From contig JAQGHJ010000486.1 in the NCBI GenBank assembly GCA_028288905.1, forward strand, positions 1 through 6,069: DNA of 6,069 bases, in the 5' to 3' direction. A model generated the notes under the pieces. The model worked only from the letters and a program-made list of their open reading frames with translations. It was not told the DNA's origin and ran no database searches. Positions 1 to 6,053 of this stretch are shown here, in pieces (the stretch's first letter is position 1; each line of letters begins with the position of its first letter). Both the position numbers and the translations under genes were made by a program. This stretch comes from Phycisphaerales bacterium (GTDB lineage Bacteria > Planctomycetota > Phycisphaerae > Tepidisphaerales > Tepidisphaeraceae).

Positions 1-468
1 CCCGCCCGCCGGCGGCGGTTGGGCGAAGCTGGTCCAGTCTTCCGGGTCGGTCGGGTTCACCCTCACCGGAACCGTGCTGCCGACCGTAATGAACTCGCCG
101 GACTTGCGGTCGCCCAGCCTGCCGGTCGCTTGGCGGGGGCGGCCGTCCCAGACGAACGCCAGCGTCACCTCCGAGTCGGGCGGGGCCGCTCGGCTGCCGA
201 ACACCAGCCCGCTCGCCTGGACGATCTTGGCTTGGACGACGGTGCCGGACCGGCTGAGCCACGCTTGGTGGGCCCACGCCCGCCACCCGACGAACGCCAT
301 GTACCCGGTGGCGACGAGCAGCGCGGCCGCCACCAGCCACCGGGCCCGCACGGCCGGGTCGAACCACGCCCGCCGCCCGACGGCCGGCGAGATCGCACGG
401 GGCGGGTCGGGCAAGGCGAGCGGGTCCCGCACGGCGAGCGGTTCGGGCGGCGGGGCGGAGTCGGTCAT
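1..468 (-). CDS. Partial single-pass membrane protein, DUF3592-like (C-terminus beyond the window)
   Basis: An open frame runs from ATG (466-468) to the window edge without a stop, giving 156 residues. The N-terminal ~40 residues are rich in proline and acidic/basic residues and look cytoplasmic. They are followed by one hydrophobic helix at about residues 43-62 (W44 to W62, with an AAALLVATGY core). The remainder is a soluble beta-rich stretch with VTLAFVWDGR, a GD at about 119-120, then ITVGSTVPVRVNPTDPEDW near 127-145. This order (one helix, then 'VTV-x-F...G...vG..V.V.vnP.dP') resembles DUF3592-type proteins, whose function is not known. The match is by eye, so the family is tentative. 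It starts 130 bp downstream of the PBP2-like gene on the same strand. No clear Shine-Dalgarno sequence precedes the ATG, so a different start is possible. Codon-position GC bias and the coherent protein make a real gene likely. Confidence 0.72.
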   Translation of the reverse strand, partial: MTDSAPPPEPLAVRDPLALPDPPRAISPAVGRRAWFDPAVRARWLVAAALLVATGYMAFVGWRAWAHQAWLSRSGTVVQAKIVQASGLVFGSRAAPPDSEVTLAFVWDGRPRQATGRLGDRKSGEFITVGSTVPVRVNPTDPEDWTSFAQPPPAGG

Positions 469-598
469 GGCGGGCGGGGAGTGTACCGGGGAACAGCATG
501 ACGGGCGCGGCGGGAGGACGACGACGTAGTGGTGGGCCGTTGGATGGCAGGGTCGGTCTGCCGCTAGGTCGCCCCCCCTTTCTCACGACCTTGCATCC

Positions 599-3049
599 TC
601 ATTGGCCGCCCGCGTCCCTCAGTAGCTCGCCCATTTGCGGGCCCACCGGCACCGCGGCCGACGCGCCGGCGGCACTGCCGCCCGGCCCGTCCGGCTTGAA
701 GTACCCGAGTTCGACGCACGCCGTTAGCAGCTGCCGGGCGACGCCGCCGGCGGCCCGGCCGCCGCTGCCGCCGTACTCGGTCATCGTCGCGAACGCGACC
801 CGCGGGTGGTCGGCCGGGGCGAACCCGATGTACCACCCGTGGGCCAGCTCCCGGCCCTTGTCGCCGAACCCGCGGTACCACGGGGCCCGCTCGTTCGGGT
901 GGTCCGGGGTGGACGGCTCGAGCACCTCGTACCGCAAGTGGTTCTTCTCGTCCCGTGCCTGCTTGCCGGTCGCGGGGTCCATGATCTTGATCGAGAACTT
1001 CGACGCCTGGGCGCTGCCGGTCTTGCCGGCCACCCGCAGCCCGGCCAGGGCCGGGGCGTGCTGGGCGACCTGCTTGCCGGTCCCGGCCGACCCGTACACG
1101 ACCCGCTGCATGCCGTCCTTGGCGGCGGCGACGGCGGCCGGGTCCAGCCCCAGGTCGTACGCGTCGGGCCAGTCGGGGGCGGCGAGCGGCTTGCCGTCGG
1201 GGCCGTCCGCCTGCGGGGCCGGCCGCAGGGCCGGCAGCTTCACCCCGGCGCGGGCGGCGTCGGCGGCGGACACGAGCCGCGGTCGCATCCACACCCCGCC
1301 CCGGGCGATCGTTGCGGCGACGTTCGCCATCTGGATCGGGGTCGCGGCCACCGGGTCCTGCCCGATGCCGGCGAACCACGTCTTGAACCGCCGGTCGGCG
1401 GCCGGGCCGTCCCCCTTGTACGCCCGGGGCAGCCGGCCACGGGCCTCGGCGATCCCCACCCCCGTCGGCCGCCCGAGCCCGAACCGCTCGCCCCACACGC
1501 TCAGCCCCTCGAGCCCGAGCCGGTCGGCGACCGTCTCGAAGTACACGTTACAGCTCCGCTCCAGCGCGTCCCCGAACGTCAGGTTCCCGGTCGGGTGCGG
1601 GACCGGGATCGGGTGGTGCGCCGGGTTCGGCAGCCGGGCCCCGTTGAACAACTGGCTCGCGACCCAGCACCGGCCGACGCTCCGCCGTTTGCCGTCGATA
1701 ACGAGGTAGCCGGTGCACTCGATCCCCTCGTCCGCTCGGACCACCCCCTGGGTGACGCCGCCGAGGCCGACGACCGTCTTCATCGTCGACCCGGGCTGGA
1801 GCTGGGCCTGGGTCGCCCGGTTCATCAGCGGGGCGTTCACCTCGTCGGCGTGGAGCTGGGCGTACAGTTCGTCGAACGTGTTCAGGTCGAACGTCGGGTA
1901 CGACGCCATCGCCAGCACGTCCCCGGTCGCCACGTCGATCGCGACGGCCGCCCCGTGGAACATCGCCGTGTCCGTCACCTCGCCCCGTGGGTCGACCAGT
2001 TCGACGGCGGTGAACGCCGCCTCGAGCCGGGCCTGCAGCTCGATGTCGATCGTCAGCCGAACGTCCTGCCCGGCGACCGGGTCGGTCCGGCTCAGCTCCG
2101 CGTCCTGCCCGGGCACCCGGACGACCTTTCCCTTCGCTCCCCGCAGGGCCGGCTCCAGCAGCTGCTCGACCCCGCCGCGGCCGACCTGGTCGTTCGGCAG
2201 GTACTGCCGGGCCTCGTCCTTCGGGTTGTCCTCGCTCAGCAGGTCCTCGCGGGTGACCTTCGACACCCGGCCCATCAGGTGGCAGCCGGCCGCCCCGTAC
2301 GGGTACGTGCGGTGGGTGCTCGCCCGCAGCTCGACCCCCGGGAACCGGTCGGCGTACTTGCCGAGGTACGTCTGGACGTCGTCCGGGACGGCCCGGAGGA
2401 TGACGTGGGCCTCGGTCTGCTCGGCGACGGTGACGGCGTAGCTGTCGAGGTCCCCCTTCTCGCCGGCCAGTCCCTCGACGAGCCACCGCCGCCAGAACGC
2501 CTCGGTCTCCTGCCGGTCCTGCTTCTCCTGCATCGCCCGGCGGTAGTTCCCCTGGCGGACGAGCCGCTGCCGCATCTCGACCTTGCTCACGATCGCCCGG
2601 CGGGCGTCGGCCACCTCCCCCGCCGGCCGGCCGGACATCTGGGCTAAGTCGTCCCACATCCGGGCGACGTCGGCCCTGACCGCCTCGGCCTCGACCGCGA
2701 TCCGCTTCACCCGCTCGGCCTTGGGGGTCTTGAGGTAGTCGTCCCCGACCCGGGCCCGCAGCCGCTTGGCCGCCCGCTCCGCCACCCACTTGGCGTCCGG
2801 CGGGTCCGTGATCGCCCGGTAGTCGACGCACGCGTCGACGCACGGCTTGTCGACCGCCACCGGCTTGCCCATCCGGTCCAGGATGCTGCCGCGGACCGTC
2901 TCGACGAGCTGCGACCGCTTCATCGTCTCGGCGGCGGCCTTGGTCCACGTGTCGTGCTCGGCCACTTGCACCTGCCCGGCGCGCAGCACGAGCACGAGCG
3001 CGAACAGCGCGAGGAACCCGAGGAAGAACTTCAGGCGGCGCTCGAACAT
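599..3049 (-). CDS. mrdA: Class B penicillin-binding protein, PBP2/MrdA-like peptidoglycan D,D-transpeptidase
   Basis: This 816-aa protein should cross-link peptidoglycan stem peptides outside the inner membrane. PBP2 proteins normally work with a RodA glycosyltransferase in the elongation complex. What is seen: a short cytoplasmic N-terminus and one membrane anchor (about 7-23), then the class B RGSILDR motif (53-59). PBP2-style pedestal motifs follow: FPGVEL (236-241), YPYGAAGCHLMGRV (249-262) and GRGGVEQLLEPALRG (290-304). The transpeptidase domain carries STMK (catalytic Ser421, Lys424), SCN (499-501), GIGQDPVAATPIQMA (561-575) and KTGS (676-679), so it should be active. Oddities are a charged insertion of about 120 residues (80-205), an enlarged segment after KTGS (about 683-735) and a Gly/Ala tail; total length exceeds the roughly 630 residues of E. 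coli PBP2. The start is fixed by an AGGAGG site 9 nt upstream. No rodA or mreBCD is visible nearby. A PBP2-like paralogue rather than the housekeeping MrdA is possible, so the symbol is tentative; the class B assignment is secure. Confidence 0.93.
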   Translation of the reverse strand: MFERRLKFFLGFLALFALVLVLRAGQVQVAEHDTWTKAAAETMKRSQLVETVRGSILDRMGKPVAVDKPCVDACVDYRAITDPPDAKWVAERAAKRLRARVGDDYLKTPKAERVKRIAVEAEAVRADVARMWDDLAQMSGRPAGEVADARRAIVSKVEMRQRLVRQGNYRRAMQEKQDRQETEAFWRRWLVEGLAGEKGDLDSYAVTVAEQTEAHVILRAVPDDVQTYLGKYADRFPGVELRASTHRTYPYGAAGCHLMGRVSKVTREDLLSEDNPKDEARQYLPNDQVGRGGVEQLLEPALRGAKGKVVRVPGQDAELSRTDPVAGQDVRLTIDIELQARLEAAFTAVELVDPRGEVTDTAMFHGAAVAIDVATGDVLAMASYPTFDLNTFDELYAQLHADEVNAPLMNRATQAQLQPGSTMKTVVGLGGVTQGVVRADEGIECTGYLVIDGKRRSVGRCWVASQLFNGARLPNPAHHPIPVPHPTGNLTFGDALERSCNVYFETVADRLGLEGLSVWGERFGLGRPTGVGIAEARGRLPRAYKGDGPAADRRFKTWFAGIGQDPVAATPIQMANVAATIARGGVWMRPRLVSAADAARAGVKLPALRPAPQADGPDGKPLAAPDWPDAYDLGLDPAAVAAAKDGMQRVVYGSAGTGKQVAQHAPALAGLRVAGKTGSAQASKFSIKIMDPATGKQARDEKNHLRYEVLEPSTPDHPNERAPWYRGFGDKGRELAHGWYIGFAPADHPRVAFATMTEYGGSGGRAAGGVARQLLTACVELGYFKPDGPGGSAAGASAAVPVGPQMGELLRDAGGQ

Positions 3050-3058
3050 CGGGGGTGT

Positions 3059-3064
3059 CCTCCT
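3059..3064 (-). promoter_or_regulatory. Ribosome binding site of the PBP2-like gene
   Basis: The minus strand reads AGGAGG here, 9 nt before the ATG at 3047-3049. It is a full match to the anti-Shine-Dalgarno consensus and supports this start over any longer or shorter reading frame. Confidence 0.7.
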
Positions 3065-3151
3065 GACACGGGGCGGCCGGAGATCGTCCTTGATCGGCGG
3101 CGGGTCGAAACGGGTTAGCGGACGCGGGGCGGGTCGGTCGAGGCGGCGGGC

Positions 3152-3180
3152 ATCCTACCGCGCAGGCACCGGGATGTCGG
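3152..3180 (-). promoter_or_regulatory. Candidate sigma-70-type promoter for the PBP2-like gene
   Basis: The minus strand shows CCGACA (3175-3180) as a possible -35 and TAGGAT (3152-3157) as a possible -10, with exactly 17 bp between them. Each hexamer matches the consensus at four of six positions. It would give a leader of roughly 100 nt before the PBP2-like start. The evidence is only motif and spacing in GC-rich DNA, so chance is a real alternative. Confidence 0.25.
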
Positions 3181-3236
3181 CGCGGGCGGGAGGGTCTCAA
3201 GCTCTCGACCTAGAAGTGGAACAGGGCGCAACAACA

Positions 3237-3324
3237 AGCCGCGGGCGCAGCGAAGCGGAGCCCCGGATCCCCCGTCCATCAGAACGGAAGAATCCCGGGG
3301 CTCCGCTTCGCTTCGCCCGCGGCT
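3237..3324. repeat. Long imperfect palindrome: 30-bp arms around a 28-bp loop
   Basis: The left arm (3237-3266) and right arm (3295-3324) are reverse complements over 30 bp with one mismatch: the left arm has GCGCAGCG where the complement of the right has GCGAAGCG. Each arm contains a GCGAAGCG-type core next to CGGAGCCCCGG. As RNA it would form a very stable hairpin from either strand. It lies 66 bp beyond the stop codon of the 98-aa membrane protein gene and upstream of the PBP2-like promoter candidate, as expected for a dispersed intergenic palindrome (REP-like) or a terminator. On the minus strand the stem is followed by TTGTTGTTG, a weak U-rich run, so a terminating role for the upstream gene is possible. 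Only one copy is in this window, so dispersal cannot be judged here. Confidence 0.85.
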
Positions 3325-3390
3325 CGCGTGTCGTCGGGCGAAGAAGAGGGTGGGGCAAGGCGAGATACATCGACCTCGCCCCGCGGCAGA

Positions 3391-3687
3391 TCAGAACACC
3401 GCGTCGACGATCGCGACGAGCATCCCGAATGCCGCCAACACGATCGCGACGAGGCTCAAGATGCCGCCGCTGATCCGCGGCGACACCGCCCGAAGCATCC
3501 CGATGAGCCCGAGCACGACGGCAACGACGGCCAGCATAAATTTGCCCCCGGCGTTGTGGACCAGGAAGCTGCCGATCGCGCAAGCGATGGCCAAGATCGA
3601 CGCCATGCTTTTGACCGCGACCGGGACCACCGGTCCGTAACCACGGCGGCCGTCGTTCCGGTAACCGATCGGGTTCATCATGGTCAT
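3391..3687 (-). CDS. Small three-helix membrane protein, 98 aa, function unknown
   Basis: I do not recognise a named family. The protein has a short polar N-terminus rich in Asn, Arg, Gly and Tyr (1-18), then three hydrophobic helices at about 26-43, 50-65 and 74-97. The loops are very short and contain GGK (47-49) and LRAVSPR (65-71). Almost the whole chain would be embedded in the inner membrane. It ends right after the third helix with DAVF and has no catalytic motif, so a structural or accessory membrane role is the most that can be inferred. ATG at 3685-3687 is chosen because GAGGT lies 5 nt upstream; ATGs two and three codons further in would be too far from that site. It lies 127 bp downstream of the 108-aa gene, with which it aligns without gaps, so the two are probably ancient tandem paralogues. 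The long palindrome lies beyond its stop and may end its transcript. Confidence 0.75.
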   Translation of the reverse strand: MTMMNPIGYRNDGRRGYGPVVPVAVKSMASILAIACAIGSFLVHNAGGKFMLAVVAVVLGLIGMLRAVSPRISGGILSLVAIVLAAFGMLVAIVDAVF

Positions 3688-3692
3688 GTCAC

Positions 3693-3697
3693 ACCTC
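3693..3697 (-). promoter_or_regulatory. Ribosome binding site of the 98-aa membrane protein gene
   Basis: The minus strand reads GAGGT 5 nt before ATG 3685-3687. This spacing favours the first of three closely spaced ATG codons. Confidence 0.5.
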
Positions 3698-3706
3698 AGC
3701 TTCGAG

Positions 3707-3722
3707 CGAGTCGGACGACTCG
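3707..3722. repeat. 16-bp inverted repeat just upstream of the 98-aa gene
   Basis: Two perfect 7-bp arms, CGAGTCG and CGACTCG, flank a 2-bp centre. The dyad lies about 10 bp before the ribosome binding site of the 98-aa gene. This position would suit a repressor site or a leader hairpin, but no regulator is known and short dyads occur by chance in GC-rich DNA. Confidence 0.3.
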
Positions 3723-3814
3723 GAGCGGCGTCCTACGCGACCGCACGCGTTCCCGAGACGACACATCATTCCCGCCGGGCATGACGGGGGTGCGAAAAGC
3801 GGGTTAGGCCACCT

Positions 3815-4141
3815 TCACTGTGGGACCGGCACGTTCGCGGGACCGGCCGCGTTGGTCAGGTCCATGACGGCGGCGAAGATGGCCGCCACCGCCATGACGG
3901 CTGCCAGCCAAGAGAAGAGCATGAGCCAAACCTGCGGCCGGCGCGGCCGCAGCAGCCCGACGATGGCGAACCCTGTCGCGACCATGGCGCCGTAAAGCCG
4001 ACCTGCTCCCGACGGAATGATGTACGTGCCGATCGAGAAGAGAATTGCAACGCAAGCGCCGACGATCTTGATCGCCGTGGAGACCTGCGGGACGCGGCGG
4101 GCGTCGTACGCCGGCGTGCCGTGAAGTTCGGTGGTGGCCAT
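3815..4141 (-). CDS. Small three-helix membrane protein, 108 aa, function unknown
   Basis: No named family is recognised. Residues 1-20 are polar, followed by hydrophobic helices at about 22-41, 49-64 and 71-93 and a short Pro/Ala tail (PANVPVPQ). A basic loop RPRRPQ (65-70) joins helices 2 and 3, placing that loop on the cytoplasmic side by the positive-inside rule. The protein aligns gaplessly with the 98-aa neighbour: K25 with K26, I37-G38 with I38-G39, G47 with G48, G62 and L64-R65 with G63 and L65-R66, and D94 with D95, with about 20 of 72 residues identical. The same frame stays open far upstream into galE, but that part is in another frame of a real gene and is not used. ATG 4139-4141 is the only start that gives a clean membrane protein. 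It lacks an obvious Shine-Dalgarno sequence, which lowers certainty. The gene sits alone between spacers of 127 and 368 bp. Confidence 0.68.
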   Translation of the reverse strand: MATTELHGTPAYDARRVPQVSTAIKIVGACVAILFSIGTYIIPSGAGRLYGAMVATGFAIVGLLRPRRPQVWLMLFSWLAAVMAVAAIFAAVMDLTNAAGPANVPVPQ

Positions 4142-4509
4142 AGGGAACCCAGGTTCTTGCCGGGGCCAGACCACCACCCGACGCTCTCGGGGGTGCCGGC
4201 CCGTGACGTTGACCCTAGGGTTCGATCGCGGGCGGGAGGGGCAAGGCTTATCCGTCCCCGGGCGGTGCTGAAACCTGAAGGACCCCGGCTGGAACGGACC
4301 GAGTGGGCCAATGTAAGCCGGGTCCGGACGGCTCCGTCTGGCACTCTTGGGATCCTCCAGAGCGGGTGTCTTCGGGAGCAGACAGGATGTGGCGGGTTGG
4401 GATTCGGCTGCGCGTGCCCAGGCCCTCCCGAAGTACCCGGAGGAGGGGCCGGAGGCAGTCGCGGACGACCCGAGCAAGCAGTCGTGAATCGCTTGTTGCG
4501 ACGCCCCAA
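4142..4509. other. Intergenic gap between galE and the 108-aa membrane protein gene
   Basis: No gene is supported in these 368 bp; the frames crossing it translate to low-complexity Arg/Pro/Ser-rich sequence. Visible structure is limited. A hairpin-forming stretch (4421-4450) has arms GGCCCTCC and GGAGGGGCC with one bulged base. A second short dyad at 4324-4341 has 8-bp arms, a 2-nt centre and one G:U pair. There is also a 10-bp palindrome ACCCTAGGGT at 4212-4221. The first hairpin lies about 60 bp beyond the galE stop. Neither is followed by a T-run on the minus strand, so I do not call an intrinsic terminator. No promoter for the 108-aa gene stands out. Confidence 0.5.
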
Positions 4510-5508
4510 TTACTTGCCGCTGGCGTACCCGCGCGGGTGGTCCTTGAACCAGTTCCAGGCCGACCGGATGATCGACTCCGGGTCCTTGTGCTTGGCCTCC
4601 CAGCCCAGCAGTTCCTTCGCCCGGCTCGGGTCGGCGTACAGGGCGATCGCGTCGCCCGACCGCCGCGGGCCGAACGTGACCGGCACCGTCTTGCCCGTCA
4701 CCCGCTCGGCCGTGGCGATGATCTCCTTCACCGAGAACCCGTTGCCGGTGCCGAGGTTGCAGAACACCGTCTTGAGCACGTCGAGCTTCTCCATCGCCTT
4801 GATGTGGGCGTCGGCCAGGTCGTCGACGTGGATGTAGTCGCGGACGTTCGTCCCGTCCTTCGTCGGGTAATCGGTGCCGAACACGGTCAGGCCCGGGCGG
4901 ACGCCGAGGATCGCCTGCAGGATGACCGGGATCAGGTGCGTCTCGGGGTCGTGGTCCTCGCCGATCGTGCCGTCGGCGGCGCAGCCGCTGGCGTTGAAGT
5001 ACCGCAGGGCGGCGAACTTGAAGTCCTTCCACCCGCCCTGCAGGTCCTTGAGCACGTGCTCGACCATCAGCTTGCTCCGGCCGTACGGGCTGACCGGCAG
5101 CTGCCGCTGGTCCTCGGTGATCGGGATCCGCTCCGGGTCGCCGTACGTCGCGCAGGTGCTGGAAAAGACGAACCGGCTGACGTTCGCCTCCTTCATCGCC
5201 TCCAGCACGTTCACCGTCGTGGCGACGTTGTTCTGGTAGTACATCAGCGGCTCATCCACGCTCTCGCCGACGTACGCGTACGCCGCGAAGTGCATGACCG
5301 TGTCGATCTTGTGGTCGCGGAGCGCCTTGAGCAGCGTCGGCCGATCGTTCAGGTCGGCGATGACGGCCGGCACCTTCAGGATGTCGACGACCTCGCGGTG
5401 CCCGCGGACGGCGTTGTCGTAGATGACCGGGGCGTGCCCGGCCTCCCGCAGCCGCTTTACGGTGTGCGACCCGATGTACCCGGCACCGCCGGCGACCAGC
5501 ACGTTCAT
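4510..5508 (-). CDS. galE: UDP-glucose 4-epimerase (GalE)
   Basis: This cytoplasmic short-chain dehydrogenase/reductase uses tightly bound NAD to interconvert UDP-glucose and UDP-galactose, feeding the Leloir pathway and surface polysaccharide synthesis. The 332-aa length is standard for the family. The Rossmann motif GGAGYIGSH is at 7-15 and the cofactor-binding DN at 31-32, followed by GH at 36-37. HFAAY is at 73-77 and SSTCATYG at 116-123, where Thr118 occupies the position of E. coli Ser124. The catalytic YGRSK gives Tyr142 and Lys146. Substrate-side motifs FNASG (171-175), EDHDPETHLIP (184-194), RDYIHVDDLADAH (223-235), NLGTGNGFSVKEI (251-263) and RRSGD (282-286) are all present. The position equivalent to E. 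coli Tyr299 is Leu290, which may widen specificity to N-acetylated sugars. Start ATG 5506-5508 is set by AAGGAG 7 nt upstream and by the beta-strand MNVLVAGG that opens the fold. A possible TTG extension to 5658 is rejected. The neighbours are not galactose genes. Confidence 0.97.
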   Translation of the reverse strand: MNVLVAGGAGYIGSHTVKRLREAGHAPVIYDNAVRGHREVVDILKVPAVIADLNDRPTLLKALRDHKIDTVMHFAAYAYVGESVDEPLMYYQNNVATTVNVLEAMKEANVSRFVFSSTCATYGDPERIPITEDQRQLPVSPYGRSKLMVEHVLKDLQGGWKDFKFAALRYFNASGCAADGTIGEDHDPETHLIPVILQAILGVRPGLTVFGTDYPTKDGTNVRDYIHVDDLADAHIKAMEKLDVLKTVFCNLGTGNGFSVKEIIATAERVTGKTVPVTFGPRRSGDAIALYADPSRAKELLGWEAKHKDPESIIRSAWNWFKDHPRGYASGK

Positions 5509-5515
5509 CTTCTTG

Positions 5516-5521
5516 CTCCTT
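5516..5521 (-). promoter_or_regulatory. Ribosome binding site of galE
   Basis: The minus strand reads AAGGAG, 7 nt before ATG 5506-5508. Strength and spacing are ideal and decide the galE start against the 50-residue N-terminal extension that stays open in frame. Confidence 0.75.
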
Positions 5522-5607
5522 GTGTCCGGCCTCGCCCCGCCCGGGCCCGCCGGCACGACGATTTCGGCCGGGCGGCCCGACGAAAGCGTCGCCGACGGTG
5601 GCTTGAG

Positions 5608-5636
5608 GTCGTACCGGGTCCCCGGCACCGGGTCAA
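5608..5636 (-). promoter_or_regulatory. Candidate galE promoter
   Basis: The minus strand carries TTGACC (5631-5636), five of six matches to a -35, and 17 bp further TACGAC (5608-5613), a weak -10. It would yield a leader of about 90 nt. Three CCGGGT repeats (5614-5619, 5628-5633, 5641-5646 on the plus strand) and a 7-bp dyad (5623-5629 with 5644-5650) overlap the spacer and -35, where a regulator could bind. The weak -10 keeps confidence low. Confidence 0.3.
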
Positions 5637-6053
5637 CGTGCCGGGTGCCGACCGGCAAAGTGCCTTAGCGTGCGGGAGGCAGCGACGCCACCGCCGACCG
5701 GCTACGGGGCACGGTATTTCTTCGTGGCGAACCGACCCGGACATTGGATAATATGGGACGACCGTTCGGCTCGCGGCTCGGTGTGCCTGTTCGCCCACAG
5801 TTTTGGCGGGTGATGGCCATAGGGTCTGACCGACGGCGGCAGGTTTGTTTTCGGGGGCCTCACTCGGTGTCTAACCCGGTGTCGTAAGCCTTGGGCGCAC
5901 GCCTTTTGCTCGTGAGGCGGGTGGGGGGGCGTGAGCCGACTGAGGATTTTGTGCCCCGAGGCTAAGACGAGGCGGTTGGTAAACGTGGGCGTTGTCGTGC
6001 GGCCGCGGGCGGGCGTGTCCCCCGGGTTTCGCGTCCGCCATCCGGAGGCTGAT

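Larger units (their letters stand above)
3050..3390. other. Intergenic gap between the 98-aa membrane protein gene and the PBP2-like gene
   Basis: This 341-bp gap contains no convincing gene. It holds the PBP2-like ribosome binding site and candidate promoter near its left end and the long inverted repeat at 3237-3324. Short frames crossing it in several directions have arginine/serine-rich, low-complexity translations typical of GC-rich shadow frames. The gap therefore separates two transcription units rather than joining an operon. Confidence 0.6.
5509..6053. other. Gene-poor region upstream of galE
   Basis: About 545 bp contain no gene I can support. The first 150 bp hold the galE leader, ribosome binding site and candidate promoter. 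Around 5744-5753 is a small AT-rich island (GATAATAT) in otherwise GC-rich DNA, which reads like a -10 element on either strand but lacks a matching -35. A near-direct repeat CGGTGTCTAA / CGGTGTCGTAA lies at about 5865-5886. GCCTCAC (5858-5864) is complementary to GTGAGGC (5912-5918). The right part (about 5800-6050) has more T and G runs than the coding regions. It may be the upstream region of a divergent gene that starts at the window edge. Confidence 0.5.

Noticed and set aside
566..591. Hairpin just after the PBP2-like stop (AGGTCG / CGACCT arms, 14-nt loop) as a terminator
   Set aside because: The stem is only 6 bp and no T-rich run follows on the minus strand, so an intrinsic terminator is not supported.
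498..1709. 403-aa open frame on the plus strand
   Set aside because: It is Ser/Ala/Pro-rich low-complexity sequence lying opposite the PBP2-like gene, with no recognisable domain.
806..2647. 613-aa open frame on the plus strand opposite the PBP2-like gene
   Set aside because: Its translation is a monotonous Arg/Gly/Pro/Val/Leu/Asp mixture with no domain. It mirrors the codons of a clearly real gene, as expected when third positions are nearly all G or C.
1548..3200. 550-aa open frame on the minus strand in another frame of the PBP2-like gene
   Set aside because: It is Arg/Gly/Pro-rich without motifs, while the overlapping frame contains all transpeptidase motifs in order.
3766..3784. Imperfect 19-bp dyad (TCAT-CCC / GGG-ATGA) between the two small membrane protein genes
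   Set aside because: It is short, contains a mismatch and has no clear placement relative to a promoter, so chance is likely.
4421..4450. Hairpin beyond galE as an intrinsic terminator
   Set aside because: The GC-rich stem is plausible but there is no T-run after it, and its arms contain a bulge; it is only mentioned in the gap entry.
4142..5032. Upstream extension of the 108-aa membrane protein frame into galE
   Set aside because: The added 297 residues are out of frame with galE and show shadow-type composition; the coherent membrane protein begins at 4141.
5509..5658. 50-residue N-terminal extension of GalE from a TTG start
   Set aside because: The GalE fold begins at MNVLVAGG, an AAGGAG site sits 7 nt before that ATG, and the extension overlaps the candidate promoter.
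4303..5751. 482-aa open frame on the plus strand opposite galE
   Set aside because: It is a shadow of the GC-rich galE codons: highly Arg/Val/Asp/Leu-biased and without domain motifs.
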